A DNA stretch of 53,888 nt, taken from assembly GCF_016820635.1 (NCBI RefSeq), contig NZ_WSFU01000108.1, positions 1 through 53,888 on the forward strand, written 5' to 3'. The stretch is from Anaeromonas gelatinilytica (GTDB taxonomy: Bacteria; Bacillota; Clostridia; Tissierellales; SIT17). The notes under the pieces are model-generated. The model was not told the DNA's origin. It ran no database searches and saw nothing but the letters and a program-made list of their open reading frames with translations. Each line of letters starts with the position of its first letter. The first letter of the stretch is position 1. The position numbers and the translations under genes were made by a program. Shown here piece after piece: positions 35,330 to 44,897 of this stretch.

Positions 35330-37195
35330 TTATATCATTTTTGCATTTTTTTGTTCTATTAAATTATTTATAGTTTCCTTTATAAGAGGCAATGTAAATT
35401 CTACTGATTCATATAAAGATTTATAAAAGATACGCGATCTATTCATGATTGAAATATCATCTTGCTCATCATCAATAAGTGTATTTTCTATAAAAACTCT
35501 ATATACAATAGGTTCTATTAAATAATTAATCATACTAATTTCTTCTCTTTTTTCCTTTAAGTATCTATCTATGTCATCTAATCTATTTAATTTAGCTTTA
35601 ATATTAACATTTTCTATTTTTCTATTTTCATAAGATTCTATTATTTTATTACAAATATTAATACCATCTAAAGACTTCTTATATATTATTTCTAAATTAC
35701 TATAAATTTCTTCCAATTTCTTAACTAAAAGTTTTAATTCTTGCTTATTAAATTTAAAACTATCATCTAAGGCATTACTAATTTTTTCAGTAATATTTAT
35801 ATTTTGTTTACAATATTCTTCTATTGTATTTTTAAATGTCATTACTTTAGTGCCTTCTATTTTAGCTCCTCCTTCTGTAGCATCAATATATTTACGTTCA
35901 CTTTTATCATTTGCTATTTCATTTTCGAACCACTTTAAAAAAGTATATAAATCATGTCCTGTTAATATTTTGTCTCCATTTATATCTTCAACTTTAAAAT
36001 ATTTAGTTTTTATATTACTAATTTCTGTACTATATTTTGTCCCCTTAGCATGAGTTTTATTGTTTGTATAAGCTAAATCTTGTCCAATAAATATTATAGG
36101 ATCGGCTCCAAGCTTTTTAGCAACATTAAAAGCAACACAAGCTACTGAACCTCCTAACTTTATAATTCCTACATCTTTGCCAAATTCTTTAAACAACTCT
36201 TTAATATATCCGTTGTTATTATCAGCTAATATCTTAGCTCCTCTATGTTTTTTCAATATTTCTGGATGGGAAGTTCCAATATAAATCAAAGGAATATCAC
36301 TATAATCCAATTTATCAAAATGACCTAAATTTAATTTTCCACCATCGACAGTAATAATAAAATCTGGTTCAATCTCTTTAGCTAATAAAACCTTAAGAGC
36401 TGTATCTACACAAATAATTACTGCTTTTTCCTTTATAGTTTTTAATAATTCTACATTTTTATTTAATGAAGGCCCTGCCGAAACTATTACTACTGGTCTA
36501 TTTTTAAAAATACCTTTCAATTGATTTATATTATGACTTTCTGTAGCAAATCTTATATTTTTTAATAAATTCCTCTGCCATTCTCTATCAAATCTAATTA
36601 TCGTGTTTCTATCAATTTTTCTTATAAATACATGATCTTCAATAACTTGTTTTACATTTTGCTCAGTTTCTTGGAAAAACTTTTTATATACAGGAAATGA
36701 ATAGTACTCTATTAAATGATAATTCTTCCAAGATAATTTTGTTATTAAAAATTGTTTTAATATATCATTGTTTTTTCCTAACATAACATAAATATTTTTA
36801 TTCTCTATAATATCAGTTATATCAATATTTCTAATTATCTCATTAAATATTGATATGCTAGGTTCAATGACTAATACTTTTACTGTCTTATCTAATTTTT
36901 TTATTAATTCTTTTATATGATAAATCATACCAAATCCAAATAGTATATATATTTTTTCTTTTTTTATATTTTTATCAGAAATCCACCTCTCAGCTTCTCT
37001 CTGGGGATTAAATTTACTATGTAAATGAACATTAGCATCTTCTATATTAAGAACAAAGGATTTTTGACCATTTCTTGCTTCTTTAACATCTACAATTATA
37101 TTATCTTTTTTTTCATTCATACTTTCTTTCATATCAGGAAATCTATCATTAAACTTTTTTAAATTTTTTCTATATATTTCATCATTTATATTCAT
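35330..37195 (-). CDS. Motility accessory factor (Maf/MptE-like) glycosyltransferase
   Basis: Protein of 621 residues of the flagellar Maf family (DUF115, 6-hydroxymethylpterin diphosphokinase MptE-like fold). The core contains FKNRPVVIVSAGPSLNKNVE near residue 228, IICVDTALKVLLAKEIEPDF and GGSVACVAFNVAKKLGADPI, followed by FIGQDLAYTNNKTHAKGT. Maf proteins transfer nonulosonic acids (pseudaminic or legionaminic acid) to flagellin before export. Sitting between flagellin and fliD, it suggests glycosylated filaments. No sugar-biosynthesis genes are in the window, so the donor must be made elsewhere. Confidence 0.85.
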   Translation of the reverse strand: MNINDEIYRKNLKKFNDRFPDMKESMNEKKDNIIVDVKEARNGQKSFVLNIEDANVHLHSKFNPQREAERWISDKNIKKEKIYILFGFGMIYHIKELIKKLDKTVKVLVIEPSISIFNEIIRNIDITDIIENKNIYVMLGKNNDILKQFLITKLSWKNYHLIEYYSFPVYKKFFQETEQNVKQVIEDHVFIRKIDRNTIIRFDREWQRNLLKNIRFATESHNINQLKGIFKNRPVVIVSAGPSLNKNVELLKTIKEKAVIICVDTALKVLLAKEIEPDFIITVDGGKLNLGHFDKLDYSDIPLIYIGTSHPEILKKHRGAKILADNNNGYIKELFKEFGKDVGIIKLGGSVACVAFNVAKKLGADPIIFIGQDLAYTNNKTHAKGTKYSTEISNIKTKYFKVEDINGDKILTGHDLYTFLKWFENEIANDKSERKYIDATEGGAKIEGTKVMTFKNTIEEYCKQNINITEKISNALDDSFKFNKQELKLLVKKLEEIYSNLEIIYKKSLDGINICNKIIESYENRKIENVNIKAKLNRLDDIDRYLKEKREEISMINYLIEPIVYRVFIENTLIDDEQDDISIMNRSRIFYKSLYESVEFTLPLIKETINNLIEQKNAKMI

Positions 37196-37294
37196 AATAC
37201 TCTCCCTATCATATTTATTAGAGCTAATTAATTTATATATTTCAGGATATTTTTTTGTAAAATCATTATATTATATACAGCCATACTTTACAGC

Positions 37295-37663
37295 TTAATT
37301 CACAGTGAAACTAATATTAGATATCCCTTTTTTCCAATAAGTAAACATATCTAACATTTCATATTCTAATAAATCATTTAAATATATATAGTCCTCATTC
37401 TTTAACGCTTTTTCAAATTCTAATAGCATTTCATTTATTTTATTTTCATCAATATTTATATTATAGGTAGCTAGAGTCGGTTTTGTAAGTGTTACAACCT
37501 CTATACACCAATTTATACCTTCCATAGCTTCTACTAATAGTTTTAAAGCTTCTCCTTGTTTATCTTGAGAAAAATACTTTATCATTTTTTTTACTCCTGG
37601 TATAAGTCTATCAAGATACTCGTTCAATGAATTTAGAGAATCATTTATCAAGTTAGTTGTCAT
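37295..37663 (-). CDS. Conserved small helical protein in the flagellar cluster
   Basis: Not recognised with confidence. The 122 residues look all-helical and acidic, without membrane segments: LNSLNEYLDRLIPGVKKMIK, then LVEAMEGINWCIEVVTLTKP, and a C-terminal YEMLDMFTYWKKG. It stands between flagellin and the Maf glycosyltransferase, separated from flagellin by a terminator with probable read-through. A partner or chaperone for flagellin modification is a reasonable guess from position only. Confidence 0.6.
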   Translation of the reverse strand: MTTNLINDSLNSLNEYLDRLIPGVKKMIKYFSQDKQGEALKLLVEAMEGINWCIEVVTLTKPTLATYNINIDENKINEMLLEFEKALKNEDYIYLNDLLEYEMLDMFTYWKKGISNISFTVN

Positions 37664-37687
37664 AAATATTTACCTCCTTTATTAAAA

Positions 37688-37713
37688 TAAGACTAACCAA
37701 TAGGTCAGCCTTA
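37688..37713 (-). terminator. Terminator after flagellin
   Basis: An 11-bp stem with two G-U pairs and a 4-base loop (37699-37702), followed on the minus strand by TTTT. Ends most of the abundant flagellin message. Confidence 0.8.
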
Positions 37714-37741
37714 CTTTAATAATATTATATCAATTATTTAA

Positions 37742-38554
37742 TTATCTTAATAATTGAAGTACCTGTTGTGGTTGTTGATTAGCTTGAGCAAGCATAGCTT
37801 GAGCAGCTTGGCTAAGAATATTATTCTTAGTAAAACTCATCATTTCTTCAGCCATATCAACATCTCTAATCCTTGACTCAGAAGATTGTAAGTTCTCAGA
37901 TGCATTATCAAGATTCTTGATAGTATGCTCTAATCTATTTTGAAGAGCTCCTAATCCTGAACGCTCTCCAGATAATTTTTCAATAGCTGCATCTATTGTT
38001 GCTATTGCCGCATCTGCGCCAGATTGAGTTGAAACAGTTATATCCTTTAGACCTAATCCACTTGCAGTCATATTTCCTATTGATAATGAAACATTTTCGC
38101 CTTTATTAGCTCCTATATGAATTATAGCACCTTTTAAACTACCTGTTAATAAGTCTTTCTTATTAAATTGAGTACTTTCACCTATTCTAGTTAATTCTTC
38201 TTTTAATGCATTTACTTCATCAACTATAGCATCTCTATCAGCTTCTTCGTTTGTATCACTTGCAGCTTGAACAGAAAGCTCTCTCATTCTTTGAAGTATT
38301 GCATGAGACTCATTTAATGCACCTTCAGCAGTTTGGATAAGAGATATACCATCTTGAGCATTACTTGATGCTTGGTTAAGTCCTCTTATTTGTCCTCTCA
38401 TTTTTTCTGAGATAGATAGACCTGCTGCATCATCTCCAGCTCTATTGATTCTGTGACCTGAAGATAATTTCTCTAAAGATTTTGATGTTGCGTTGTTGTT
38501 GATTCCTAATTGTCTGTGACTGTTCATAGCCATTAAGTTATGATTAATTCTCAT
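37742..38554 (-). CDS. hag: Flagellin
   Basis: Filament subunit, 270 residues, a short flagellin. The N-terminal D0/D1 region starts MRINHNLMAMNSHRQLGINN and has LSSGHRINRAGDDAAGLSIS; the C-terminal part has RIRDVDMAEEMMSFTKNNIL and ends QQPQQVLQLLR. The variable middle is small (about residues 140-190), with little room for a D2/D3 domain. The start at 38554 follows AAGGAGG; the longer ORF is part of the leader. A sigma-D promoter and a leader of about 120 bases with two GGA motifs point to sigma-D and CsrA control. Confidence 0.96.
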   Translation of the reverse strand: MRINHNLMAMNSHRQLGINNNATSKSLEKLSSGHRINRAGDDAAGLSISEKMRGQIRGLNQASSNAQDGISLIQTAEGALNESHAILQRMRELSVQAASDTNEEADRDAIVDEVNALKEELTRIGESTQFNKKDLLTGSLKGAIIHIGANKGENVSLSIGNMTASGLGLKDITVSTQSGADAAIATIDAAIEKLSGERSGLGALQNRLEHTIKNLDNASENLQSSESRIRDVDMAEEMMSFTKNNILSQAAQAMLAQANQQPQQVLQLLR

Positions 38555-38561
38555 TTTATAT

Positions 38562-38593
38562 TCCTCCTTGAATTTTACCCTTTTGGCATCCTT
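38562..38593 (-). promoter_or_regulatory. Candidate CsrA-binding sites in the flagellin leader
   Basis: The leader has AAGGAT (38588-38593) and AAGGAGGA (38562-38569), two GGA motifs about 20 bases apart, the second covering the ribosome site. This is the arrangement bound by CsrA on the B. subtilis hag leader. csrA and fliW are the next genes upstream. Confidence 0.55.
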
Positions 38594-38677
38594 ACCTGGG
38601 ATATTTTTATTTAATAAACAAATATAATACATTCGGCCGTTATGTAAAATATTAATTTATTTTATTCTTCACATATA

Positions 38678-38704
38678 TTATCGGCAGTCTTTTATAACAC
38701 TTTA
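38678..38704 (-). promoter_or_regulatory. Sigma-D promoter of flagellin
   Basis: Minus strand TAAA (38701-38704), exactly 15 bases, GCCGATAA (38678-38685): a perfect sigma-28 promoter. Confidence 0.9.
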
Positions 38705-38732
38705 GTGTTTTTTTAAAACTTTTTATAAAAAT

Positions 38733-38957
38733 TTAAAAAAACATATCTTTTAACTTATCAATATTTACCTCTTTGCTATTTGCTGCCTCTTTATTTTCTT
38801 TTTGAATATCTTCATATATTTCTTTTCTATGTATATCTATATCCTTCGGTGCATTTATTCCTATTTTTACTTTTCCATCCTCTATATCAGATATTATTAC
38901 CTCAATATTATCTCCTATTATGACACTTTCATTTTTCTTTCTGGATAGTATAAGCAT
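38733..38957 (-). CDS. csrA: Translational regulator CsrA
   Basis: Small RNA-binding protein of 74 residues with the standard start [20 protein letters not shown] and the core [20 protein letters not shown]. In Firmicutes it blocks translation of flagellin by binding the hag leader. It follows fliW by two bases and lies just upstream of flagellin, the usual layout for the FliW-CsrA-Hag homeostasis circuit. Confidence 0.95.
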   Translation of the reverse strand: MLILSRKKNESVIIGDNIEVIISDIEDGKVKIGINAPKDIDIHRKEIYEDIQKENKEAANSKEVNIDKLKDMFF

Positions 38958-38959
38958 AT

Positions 38960-39403
38960 TTATTCCCCCTGCCCTTGATTCTGAAATAAAGGATATTTAG
39001 TAGTATATCTTTTATCATCTAATATTATTTGTTTTCCTAATCTTTCTTTACAATTTATAATAATTGGTCCTGATAAATTAGCAGTTGTATTCTTTATATC
39101 TTCTGGAACTACCACTATAGTATATATTGCTATATCTTTAGGAGAATTTATTTTCAATTTATTTACTACAGAATCTGGAATATTTATATCGTAATCTTTT
39201 TTAAATAAAAAAGGATTTATTATTACAAAAGATAGTTCTGGATTTTCTAATGATTGAAACCATTGAAACGAATTATTCTTATCTCCATTATCTATAATTA
39301 TAAATCTCTTCTGATCTTCAAATGCCAATATTCCCCCCGGAAAATCTATTATTGATTCTTCATTTATCTCTATTTCTCCAAATCTTTTTGTACTTATTAT
39401 CAC
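38960..39403 (-). CDS. fliW: Flagellar assembly factor FliW
   Basis: Protein of 147 residues that binds flagellin or CsrA and so releases flagellin translation once the hook is complete. Family signs: [20 protein letters not shown] near the start, [20 protein letters not shown] and [20 protein letters not shown]. It is coupled to csrA, whose start is two bases after its stop. Confidence 0.94.
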   Translation of the reverse strand: MIISTKRFGEIEINEESIIDFPGGILAFEDQKRFIIIDNGDKNNSFQWFQSLENPELSFVIINPFLFKKDYDINIPDSVVNKLKINSPKDIAIYTIVVVPEDIKNTTANLSGPIIINCKERLGKQIILDDKRYTTKYPLFQNQGQGE

Positions 39404-39460
39404 ATTTTCACCTGCTTTCTAGTATATGAACTTACTTATTATGTTTATAATATAATAATA

Positions 39461-40009
39461 TCATATTTTTTCATCTATATAATTAATACTTATCTCAGGC
39501 CATTTTTCCATATATATATCTACTTTACCAGGAGTATAATCTACATTAATTTTGTATGGAACATACTCCGCTTCTACTCCTCCCAATTCCCAATATATTT
39601 TTATTCCACCTTTAACATCAATTTTAGGCCTTGATTTTGGCATAGTAACAGCTCCGAATTCTTTTTCCTCCATCATACTATTTTCTGCAATTTCTGGTAT
39701 TGCATCAGGCATATTATTTCCTATCATAGCACATCTATCTCCTTCTTCACATCTCCGTTGTATACCTTCTAAAACAGCTCTTTTTGCTATAGCTACCATT
39801 TCTGCAGATAAGTCCGTATTATTTTTAAGACCAGCTTCAGCGAAACACTGATACTGGTCTATTATTACTTGAACTGGTTCTCCATCTATATTCATTTTTG
39901 CAGGATTTTGTTTCAAATTTAATTGTCCCTTTTGTGTATTAATATCTATGTTTGCATTATGAGTATTTATACCTATTTGTCCTTGTTGTGTATTTATTTG
40001 TAAAGGCAC
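39461..40009 (-). CDS. DUF6470-family protein of the flagellar cluster
   Basis: Protein of 182 residues beginning with repetitive strands (QINTQQGQIGINTHNANIDI) in which QxGxIxINT-like units recur, as in DUF6470 proteins found beside flgL and fliW in Firmicutes. It has two cysteines (Cys-55 region and RRCEEGDRC) and a C-terminal YVPYKINVDYTPGKVDIYME. Function unknown; conservation of position between flgL and fliW points to a role in flagellar assembly. Confidence 0.8.
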   Translation of the reverse strand: MPLQINTQQGQIGINTHNANIDINTQKGQLNLKQNPAKMNIDGEPVQVIIDQYQCFAEAGLKNNTDLSAEMVAIAKRAVLEGIQRRCEEGDRCAMIGNNMPDAIPEIAENSMMEEKEFGAVTMPKSRPKIDVKGGIKIYWELGGVEAEYVPYKINVDYTPGKVDIYMEKWPEISINYIDEKI

Positions 40010-40053
40010 TATATCATCTCCTTAAAACTCTTCTTTAACTTCAATACGACAAA

Positions 40054-40983
40054 TTACCCAAGAAAATCTATAAGACTAGGCTGTATTACCCTAGCTCCTG
40101 CCGATAAAGATGCATTATATACATTCTCCATCATCTTTAGATTCATTATAACTTCTGACATATCTACATCTTCATTATTAGATAAAAGTTTAGTTACACT
40201 TAACTTTTGTTCTTCTAATCTATTCATATTCAAATCTAATCTATTAGTTTTAGCTCCTATTCCTGCTCCTATTGATAAAAGATTCTTCATAGTATCATCT
40301 ATAGCTGCTATACTATTATCTATCAACGCATTATCATCATTATCTAGCCCCTGTATAAGATTATCAATAACTTCCAACATTTGACATTTCTCACCAGCAA
40401 CTGCATCATTATCTGTATACCCACTATCAGCGACGCGTCCAAATAATTCATTTCCTACTGTATTTATTAAAATAGAATCAGCTGGACCTACATTATATGC
40501 ACTTTTTTCCGTTATACTTAAATTAACGTTGTAATTTCCATCTTCATCTAATACATCTTTATCTGTTTTATACCCAGAAAATATTGACCTATTGGCATAT
40601 TTAGTATTTGCTACCTTTATGATTTGTTCTCTAATCTGTTTTACCTCTGCTGAAATTTTCTCTAAGTCTTCAGGGCCATATGAATCAGTAGCACCTTCAA
40701 CAGTAATCTCTCTAACCCTCTGAAAAATATCGACAAGTTCAGCTACTGATGATTCAGTTATCTCAAGCCAAGATACAGCATCATTTACATTTCTTTTATA
40801 TTGCTCTATCTTAGATAAATCTGTATTATATTTAAGACTTTTAGACACTCCTATCGGATCATCAGAGGGCAACCGGAATTTCTTTTGTGAAGACATTTGT
40901 TGTTGAACCTTATCTAATCTTCCAAGATTACTATGCATATTATTCATCATATTCATTATCATCATGTTATTTGTAATTCTCAT
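40054..40983 (-). CDS. flgL: Hook-filament junction protein FlgL
   Basis: Hook-associated protein 3, 309 residues, joining FlgK to the filament. Flagellin-like ends are present: MRITNNMMIMNMMNNMHSNL and KFRLPSDDPIGVSKSLKYNT at the start, and VDMSEVIMNLKMMENVYNAS near the end. It follows the second flgK by 17 bases and is the usual partner in the flgK-flgL pair. Confidence 0.95.
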   Translation of the reverse strand: MRITNNMMIMNMMNNMHSNLGRLDKVQQQMSSQKKFRLPSDDPIGVSKSLKYNTDLSKIEQYKRNVNDAVSWLEITESSVAELVDIFQRVREITVEGATDSYGPEDLEKISAEVKQIREQIIKVANTKYANRSIFSGYKTDKDVLDEDGNYNVNLSITEKSAYNVGPADSILINTVGNELFGRVADSGYTDNDAVAGEKCQMLEVIDNLIQGLDNDDNALIDNSIAAIDDTMKNLLSIGAGIGAKTNRLDLNMNRLEEQKLSVTKLLSNNEDVDMSEVIMNLKMMENVYNASLSAGARVIQPSLIDFLG

Positions 40984-41000
40984 AATATCACTCCCTTACC

Positions 41001-42491
41001 TTATCTTCCTACTAATCCTAACCTATTTATAGTTACATCATATATATTATCTATTGTGGTTATCATTCTCGCTGCTGCATTATATGAATGTTGAAATTTA
41101 ACCATATTTGTAACTTCTTCATCAAGAGATACTCCTGATTCTGATTCTCTCCTTCTTTCTATTCCTTGAATAATTACTTTTTGATTAGTTTTCATTCTTT
41201 TTGCCTGATCTCCATCCACCGCTAATGTGGATAATACTGATTTCATAAAATCATCTGGTGTCCCCTGAGGTACTGTATCATTAAAAAATGTAGTATCATC
41301 TCTAGCTGCTATAAGTTCTAATAAATTCTTATTATTTTCCTTCTCATCATTAATTGGACTATCAGATACTGCTATTTTATCTAAATCTCCTATTAACTCT
41401 GCTGATAAAGATATATTATATGCTTTAACTTGACCCACTAAATCATCTAAATCAGTAAAATCAGATGTGGGTCTCCCATCTATAGTAAACATAAATATAT
41501 CAGTTTCACCATCTAAAGTATATCCTGAAGAATGTATCTCATTCATTTTGCGAGTAAATACTTGAGCAAAATCATCCAATCTATCCATATAATAAGTTAT
41601 TCCTCTATATGTATTGTTTTCTCCATTTTCATCCCTTACCTCTAAAAGAGCTTTAAGCTCTCCTCCTTCTAACTTAACATCTTTTCCATTTTCCCATTGG
41701 ACTAAATTTAATTTTTCCTTGGGATTATGAGGATTATCTTTTAAATTTGGAGGATATTTTAATTTATTATTAGTAATATGGTCAACTAATGTTGAACCTC
41801 CTATATCTACTCTAAATTTTCCATTAACTTCTGTAGTATTTATATCAACTATTTTTGACAATTCATCTACTAGCAAATCTCTACTATCTCTAAGATCATT
41901 AGCTGTTCTCCCATCTATCTCAACTTTATATATTTCTTCATTAAGACCTCTTATCCTAGAAGCTAAATCATTTATTTGCTTAATCTTAGTAGATACTTGA
42001 GAATTCAATTCTTTTTGAGCATCGTATAATTTTTCTGCTGTACTATTCATATAGCTAGTTAATGCCATCGCTTCTTTCTGTACTAATTCTCTATAAGAAT
42101 CATCCGAAGGACTAGTAGAAAGAGTTTCTAATGCTTTAAAAAAATCATCAAGATTCTGTCTAATGGCACTATCAGAAGGTTCATTAAATATTTCTTGTAT
42201 TTCTGTAAGAGTTGATTCTTTAATCTCCCACTCTCCCATAGGAGCTCGTTCTCCCCAATACTTAAAATCTAAATAACTATTTCTTACTCTAGTTACATCA
42301 GTCACATCTGTTCCTGTTCCCAAAAACCCTACCCCTGGTATACTTAATGCACTTCTTGCCTCTTGAGTATTCTTCTGTCTACTATATCCTTTAGTTGCCG
42401 AATTAGATATATTATGATATGTTGTATATAAATTTCTCTGACTAGCCAAAAGTCCTGATACTGCTGTATTAAATCCTATCCATCCACTCAT
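41001..42491 (-). CDS. flgK: Hook-filament junction protein FlgK (second copy)
   Basis: Hook-associated protein 1, 496 residues, normal length. The start contains GFNTAVSGLLASQRNLYTTY and HNISNSATKGYSRQ; the end has SGVSLDEEVTNMVKFQHSYN and AAARMITTIDNIYDVTINRL, the conserved D0 helices. A different FlgK gene lies 19 bases upstream, so the operon makes two FlgK proteins. This one, next to flgL, is the more canonical. Confidence 0.94.
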   Translation of the reverse strand: MSGWIGFNTAVSGLLASQRNLYTTYHNISNSATKGYSRQKNTQEARSALSIPGVGFLGTGTDVTDVTRVRNSYLDFKYWGERAPMGEWEIKESTLTEIQEIFNEPSDSAIRQNLDDFFKALETLSTSPSDDSYRELVQKEAMALTSYMNSTAEKLYDAQKELNSQVSTKIKQINDLASRIRGLNEEIYKVEIDGRTANDLRDSRDLLVDELSKIVDINTTEVNGKFRVDIGGSTLVDHITNNKLKYPPNLKDNPHNPKEKLNLVQWENGKDVKLEGGELKALLEVRDENGENNTYRGITYYMDRLDDFAQVFTRKMNEIHSSGYTLDGETDIFMFTIDGRPTSDFTDLDDLVGQVKAYNISLSAELIGDLDKIAVSDSPINDEKENNKNLLELIAARDDTTFFNDTVPQGTPDDFMKSVLSTLAVDGDQAKRMKTNQKVIIQGIERRRESESGVSLDEEVTNMVKFQHSYNAAARMITTIDNIYDVTINRLGLVGR

Positions 42492-42510
42492 TATATCTCT
42501 CCTTAATCAA

Positions 42511-44388
42511 TTAATTTCCTACTTTACCCATTTTATTTACAATATTATCAATCATCTCATCAATTGCATTTACAACTCTACTATTAGCTGTATAAGAATG
42601 CTGAAATTTAAGCATATTTGTCATTTCCTCATCCATTGATACTCCTGAAATAGATATTCTGTCATTGTCTATATTTTTTATAATTATATTTTGACTTTTT
42701 TCCATTTCAATAGACTCATTAGCCACCACACCCAACTCCAATACTATATTCCTATAAAAATTATCAGCATTCAAATTACCAAAGATATATTGATCCCTTA
42801 ATTTTATTATTTCTTCAGCTATTTTCCCGTCTCCTTTTTTTCCGGATTCAGATGCCGCTATATTATTTAAATTCTCTAGATTAGGATTCAACATTATATT
42901 TCCTGCTTGAATTTCAGTACCTTCTTCAATAGGCACAAAAAAATCTTCTCCATCCTCTCCTAATAATGTTTTTCCTTGTTTATGTATATCATTTATGTTC
43001 CTTGCTAATGTATTTACAAATGTATTTAATTGTTTCTTTATTGAAGGTATTATTTCTGTATAATCATCTATATGTCCCATTTCTCTAGCCATAGAATCTG
43101 TAGTTTCCTGAACTATATCTTTTATTTCTAAGTTACTATCTACAGAAGAAAATATATTACCATTAGTAGCTGCAGCTATATCATCCCATCCATCTGTTTC
43201 ATTTGTTATAACCGTTACAGACACACCTAAACTCTTTAATGTCTCTAATTCTTCTGCTGTTGGATTCATTTTCTGATCCGAAGCCAATACTATTTTTCTA
43301 TGAGCACCTTCTTCCCAGTTTCCACTATCATTTTCATTTTTAATATAAGCTATTAAATCACTTACATTATTTATCGCTGGACTATTATCCTCTACTATAT
43401 TGGATTCTATATCCTTTTTACTCAATTCATCAGCATAATCAGTAAGTATAGCATCTCCAGTTTTGTTTATAACCCTAACATCAACCTTAGGATTAACTGC
43501 TCCATTATTTTCTCCCAAAATAGTATTTTCTACATCACCTCTAGCATGTAAAAGACCTAACATATATCCTGAATTAATATCTACCTTCATATCACCAGGC
43601 ATATCTTTCCAATATACCTCATGAAAAGAACTATTTATTCTTTTTGCTTCCATCTCTCTATAGTCAGTACCACTTACCAACATTGTTCCTCCAACGTATA
43701 TATCTACACAAGAGTTCTTTTTATCGACTGTTTCTATATTTATCAATTCAGATAACCTATCTATTAATCCGTTTCTTTTATCTCTTATATCATTTGCTTT
43801 TCGTCCATCACTTTCTGCCTCCATTATTAATCTATTGGTTTTAGTTATTTCTTCAGCTATATCATTGATTTCTTCTACAGTATCCCCAATCTGTTTATTT
43901 AAATTTATTTGTAAAGCATCTATACCAGCATTTATATGGTTTACAGTGTCTACAAAAGCAGTAGCCCTTCCCTTTACTAAACCTCTTATAATAGGATTAC
44001 TTGGATCTTTGGATAGCTCTTCAAAGCCATCCCATAATTCATCCATTACATTTTGTAAACTTGTATCCGAGACCTCGTTTATTATCTCTTGAACCTGGGA
44101 AAAAACATCATTTCTTGCTTCCCAATAGCCTTTTATATTTGCTTGATCTCTATATCTTATATCTAAAAACTCATCTCTAATCTGTCTTATTTCCTGTATA
44201 TCTACCCCTCTTCCTATTTGTCCTACTCCTGGTATATTTAAATATCTCATAGATGCCTGAATAACATCTTGCCTTACATAATTAGGATTATCTGCATTTG
44301 ATATATTATGAGATACTGTATCTAATGCCTTTTGACTTGTATACAATCCTGATATGGCTGTAGCTAATCCTGAAAATATTGTACTCAT
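42511..44388 (-). CDS. FlgK paralogue with von Willebrand A-like insert
   Basis: Second hook-associated protein 1, 625 residues, with the same terminal helices as its neighbour (ISGLYTSQKALDTVSHNISN and SGVSMDEEMTNMLKFQHSYT). Residues about 293-435 have no counterpart in the 496-residue copy. Within them, HRKIVLASDQKMNPTAEELE, TLKSLGVSVTVITNE and DDIAAATNGNIFSSV follow the second half of a vWA domain; a clear DxSxS metal site is missing. The insert is where FlgK proteins expose a surface domain. Which FlgK is used, or whether both are, is unknown. Confidence 0.88.
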   Translation of the reverse strand: MSTIFSGLATAISGLYTSQKALDTVSHNISNADNPNYVRQDVIQASMRYLNIPGVGQIGRGVDIQEIRQIRDEFLDIRYRDQANIKGYWEARNDVFSQVQEIINEVSDTSLQNVMDELWDGFEELSKDPSNPIIRGLVKGRATAFVDTVNHINAGIDALQINLNKQIGDTVEEINDIAEEITKTNRLIMEAESDGRKANDIRDKRNGLIDRLSELINIETVDKKNSCVDIYVGGTMLVSGTDYREMEAKRINSSFHEVYWKDMPGDMKVDINSGYMLGLLHARGDVENTILGENNGAVNPKVDVRVINKTGDAILTDYADELSKKDIESNIVEDNSPAINNVSDLIAYIKNENDSGNWEEGAHRKIVLASDQKMNPTAEELETLKSLGVSVTVITNETDGWDDIAAATNGNIFSSVDSNLEIKDIVQETTDSMAREMGHIDDYTEIIPSIKKQLNTFVNTLARNINDIHKQGKTLLGEDGEDFFVPIEEGTEIQAGNIMLNPNLENLNNIAASESGKKGDGKIAEEIIKLRDQYIFGNLNADNFYRNIVLELGVVANESIEMEKSQNIIIKNIDNDRISISGVSMDEEMTNMLKFQHSYTANSRVVNAIDEMIDNIVNKMGKVGN

Positions 44389-44403
44389 AACTTACCTCCT
44401 ATC

Positions 44404-44886
44404 TTAAGCTTCTTGATTAAATATACTTATAGTAGACTTCTTATTTTTATTACCATAAGTTATTTCATCTTCCTCTTCTGTAAACATACTTATATTTAAA
44501 TTTACATAGTCTAAACTATCTTTGATTAATGAAGAATTCAACTGATTTTTATCTTTTATCTTAGATAACACTTCTAAAAATTCTTCTCTTAAATCAAATA
44601 CCTCTTTTTTATCCTCATCATCTAATATTTTTAGAAGTCTTAATATATCTATATCTTCATTCATTCCTGCCTTATGTTGAATATTAAATATTACTTTATT
44701 TCTTAAATTGTCAAATTTCCCCAATTTATTGACAATATTATTTTCTTTATTAGTTAATTTATCTAATTTTTCAATATTTCCTTCTATTAAAATCTCTGTT
44801 TTTTCATTCATTAAATTTAATAAATCTCTATATACTAATATCTCCTCTTTCAAAACTTTTTTTAAAATATCTACTAAGTCTTTCAT
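44404..44886 (-). CDS. flgN: FlgN-family flagellar chaperone
   Basis: Helical export chaperone of 160 residues for FlgK and FlgL. It begins MKDLVDILKKVLKEEILVYR and contains LLNLMNEKTEILIEGNIEKL, the pattern of the FlgN family. The ATG at 44886 is four bases behind GGGAGG; a GTG four codons upstream belongs to that site. It directly precedes the flgK genes and follows flgM. Confidence 0.82.
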   Translation of the reverse strand: MKDLVDILKKVLKEEILVYRDLLNLMNEKTEILIEGNIEKLDKLTNKENNIVNKLGKFDNLRNKVIFNIQHKAGMNEDIDILRLLKILDDEDKKEVFDLREEFLEVLSKIKDKNQLNSSLIKDSLDYVNLNISMFTEEEDEITYGNKNKKSTISIFNQEA

Positions 44887-44897
44887 ATAACCTCCCA

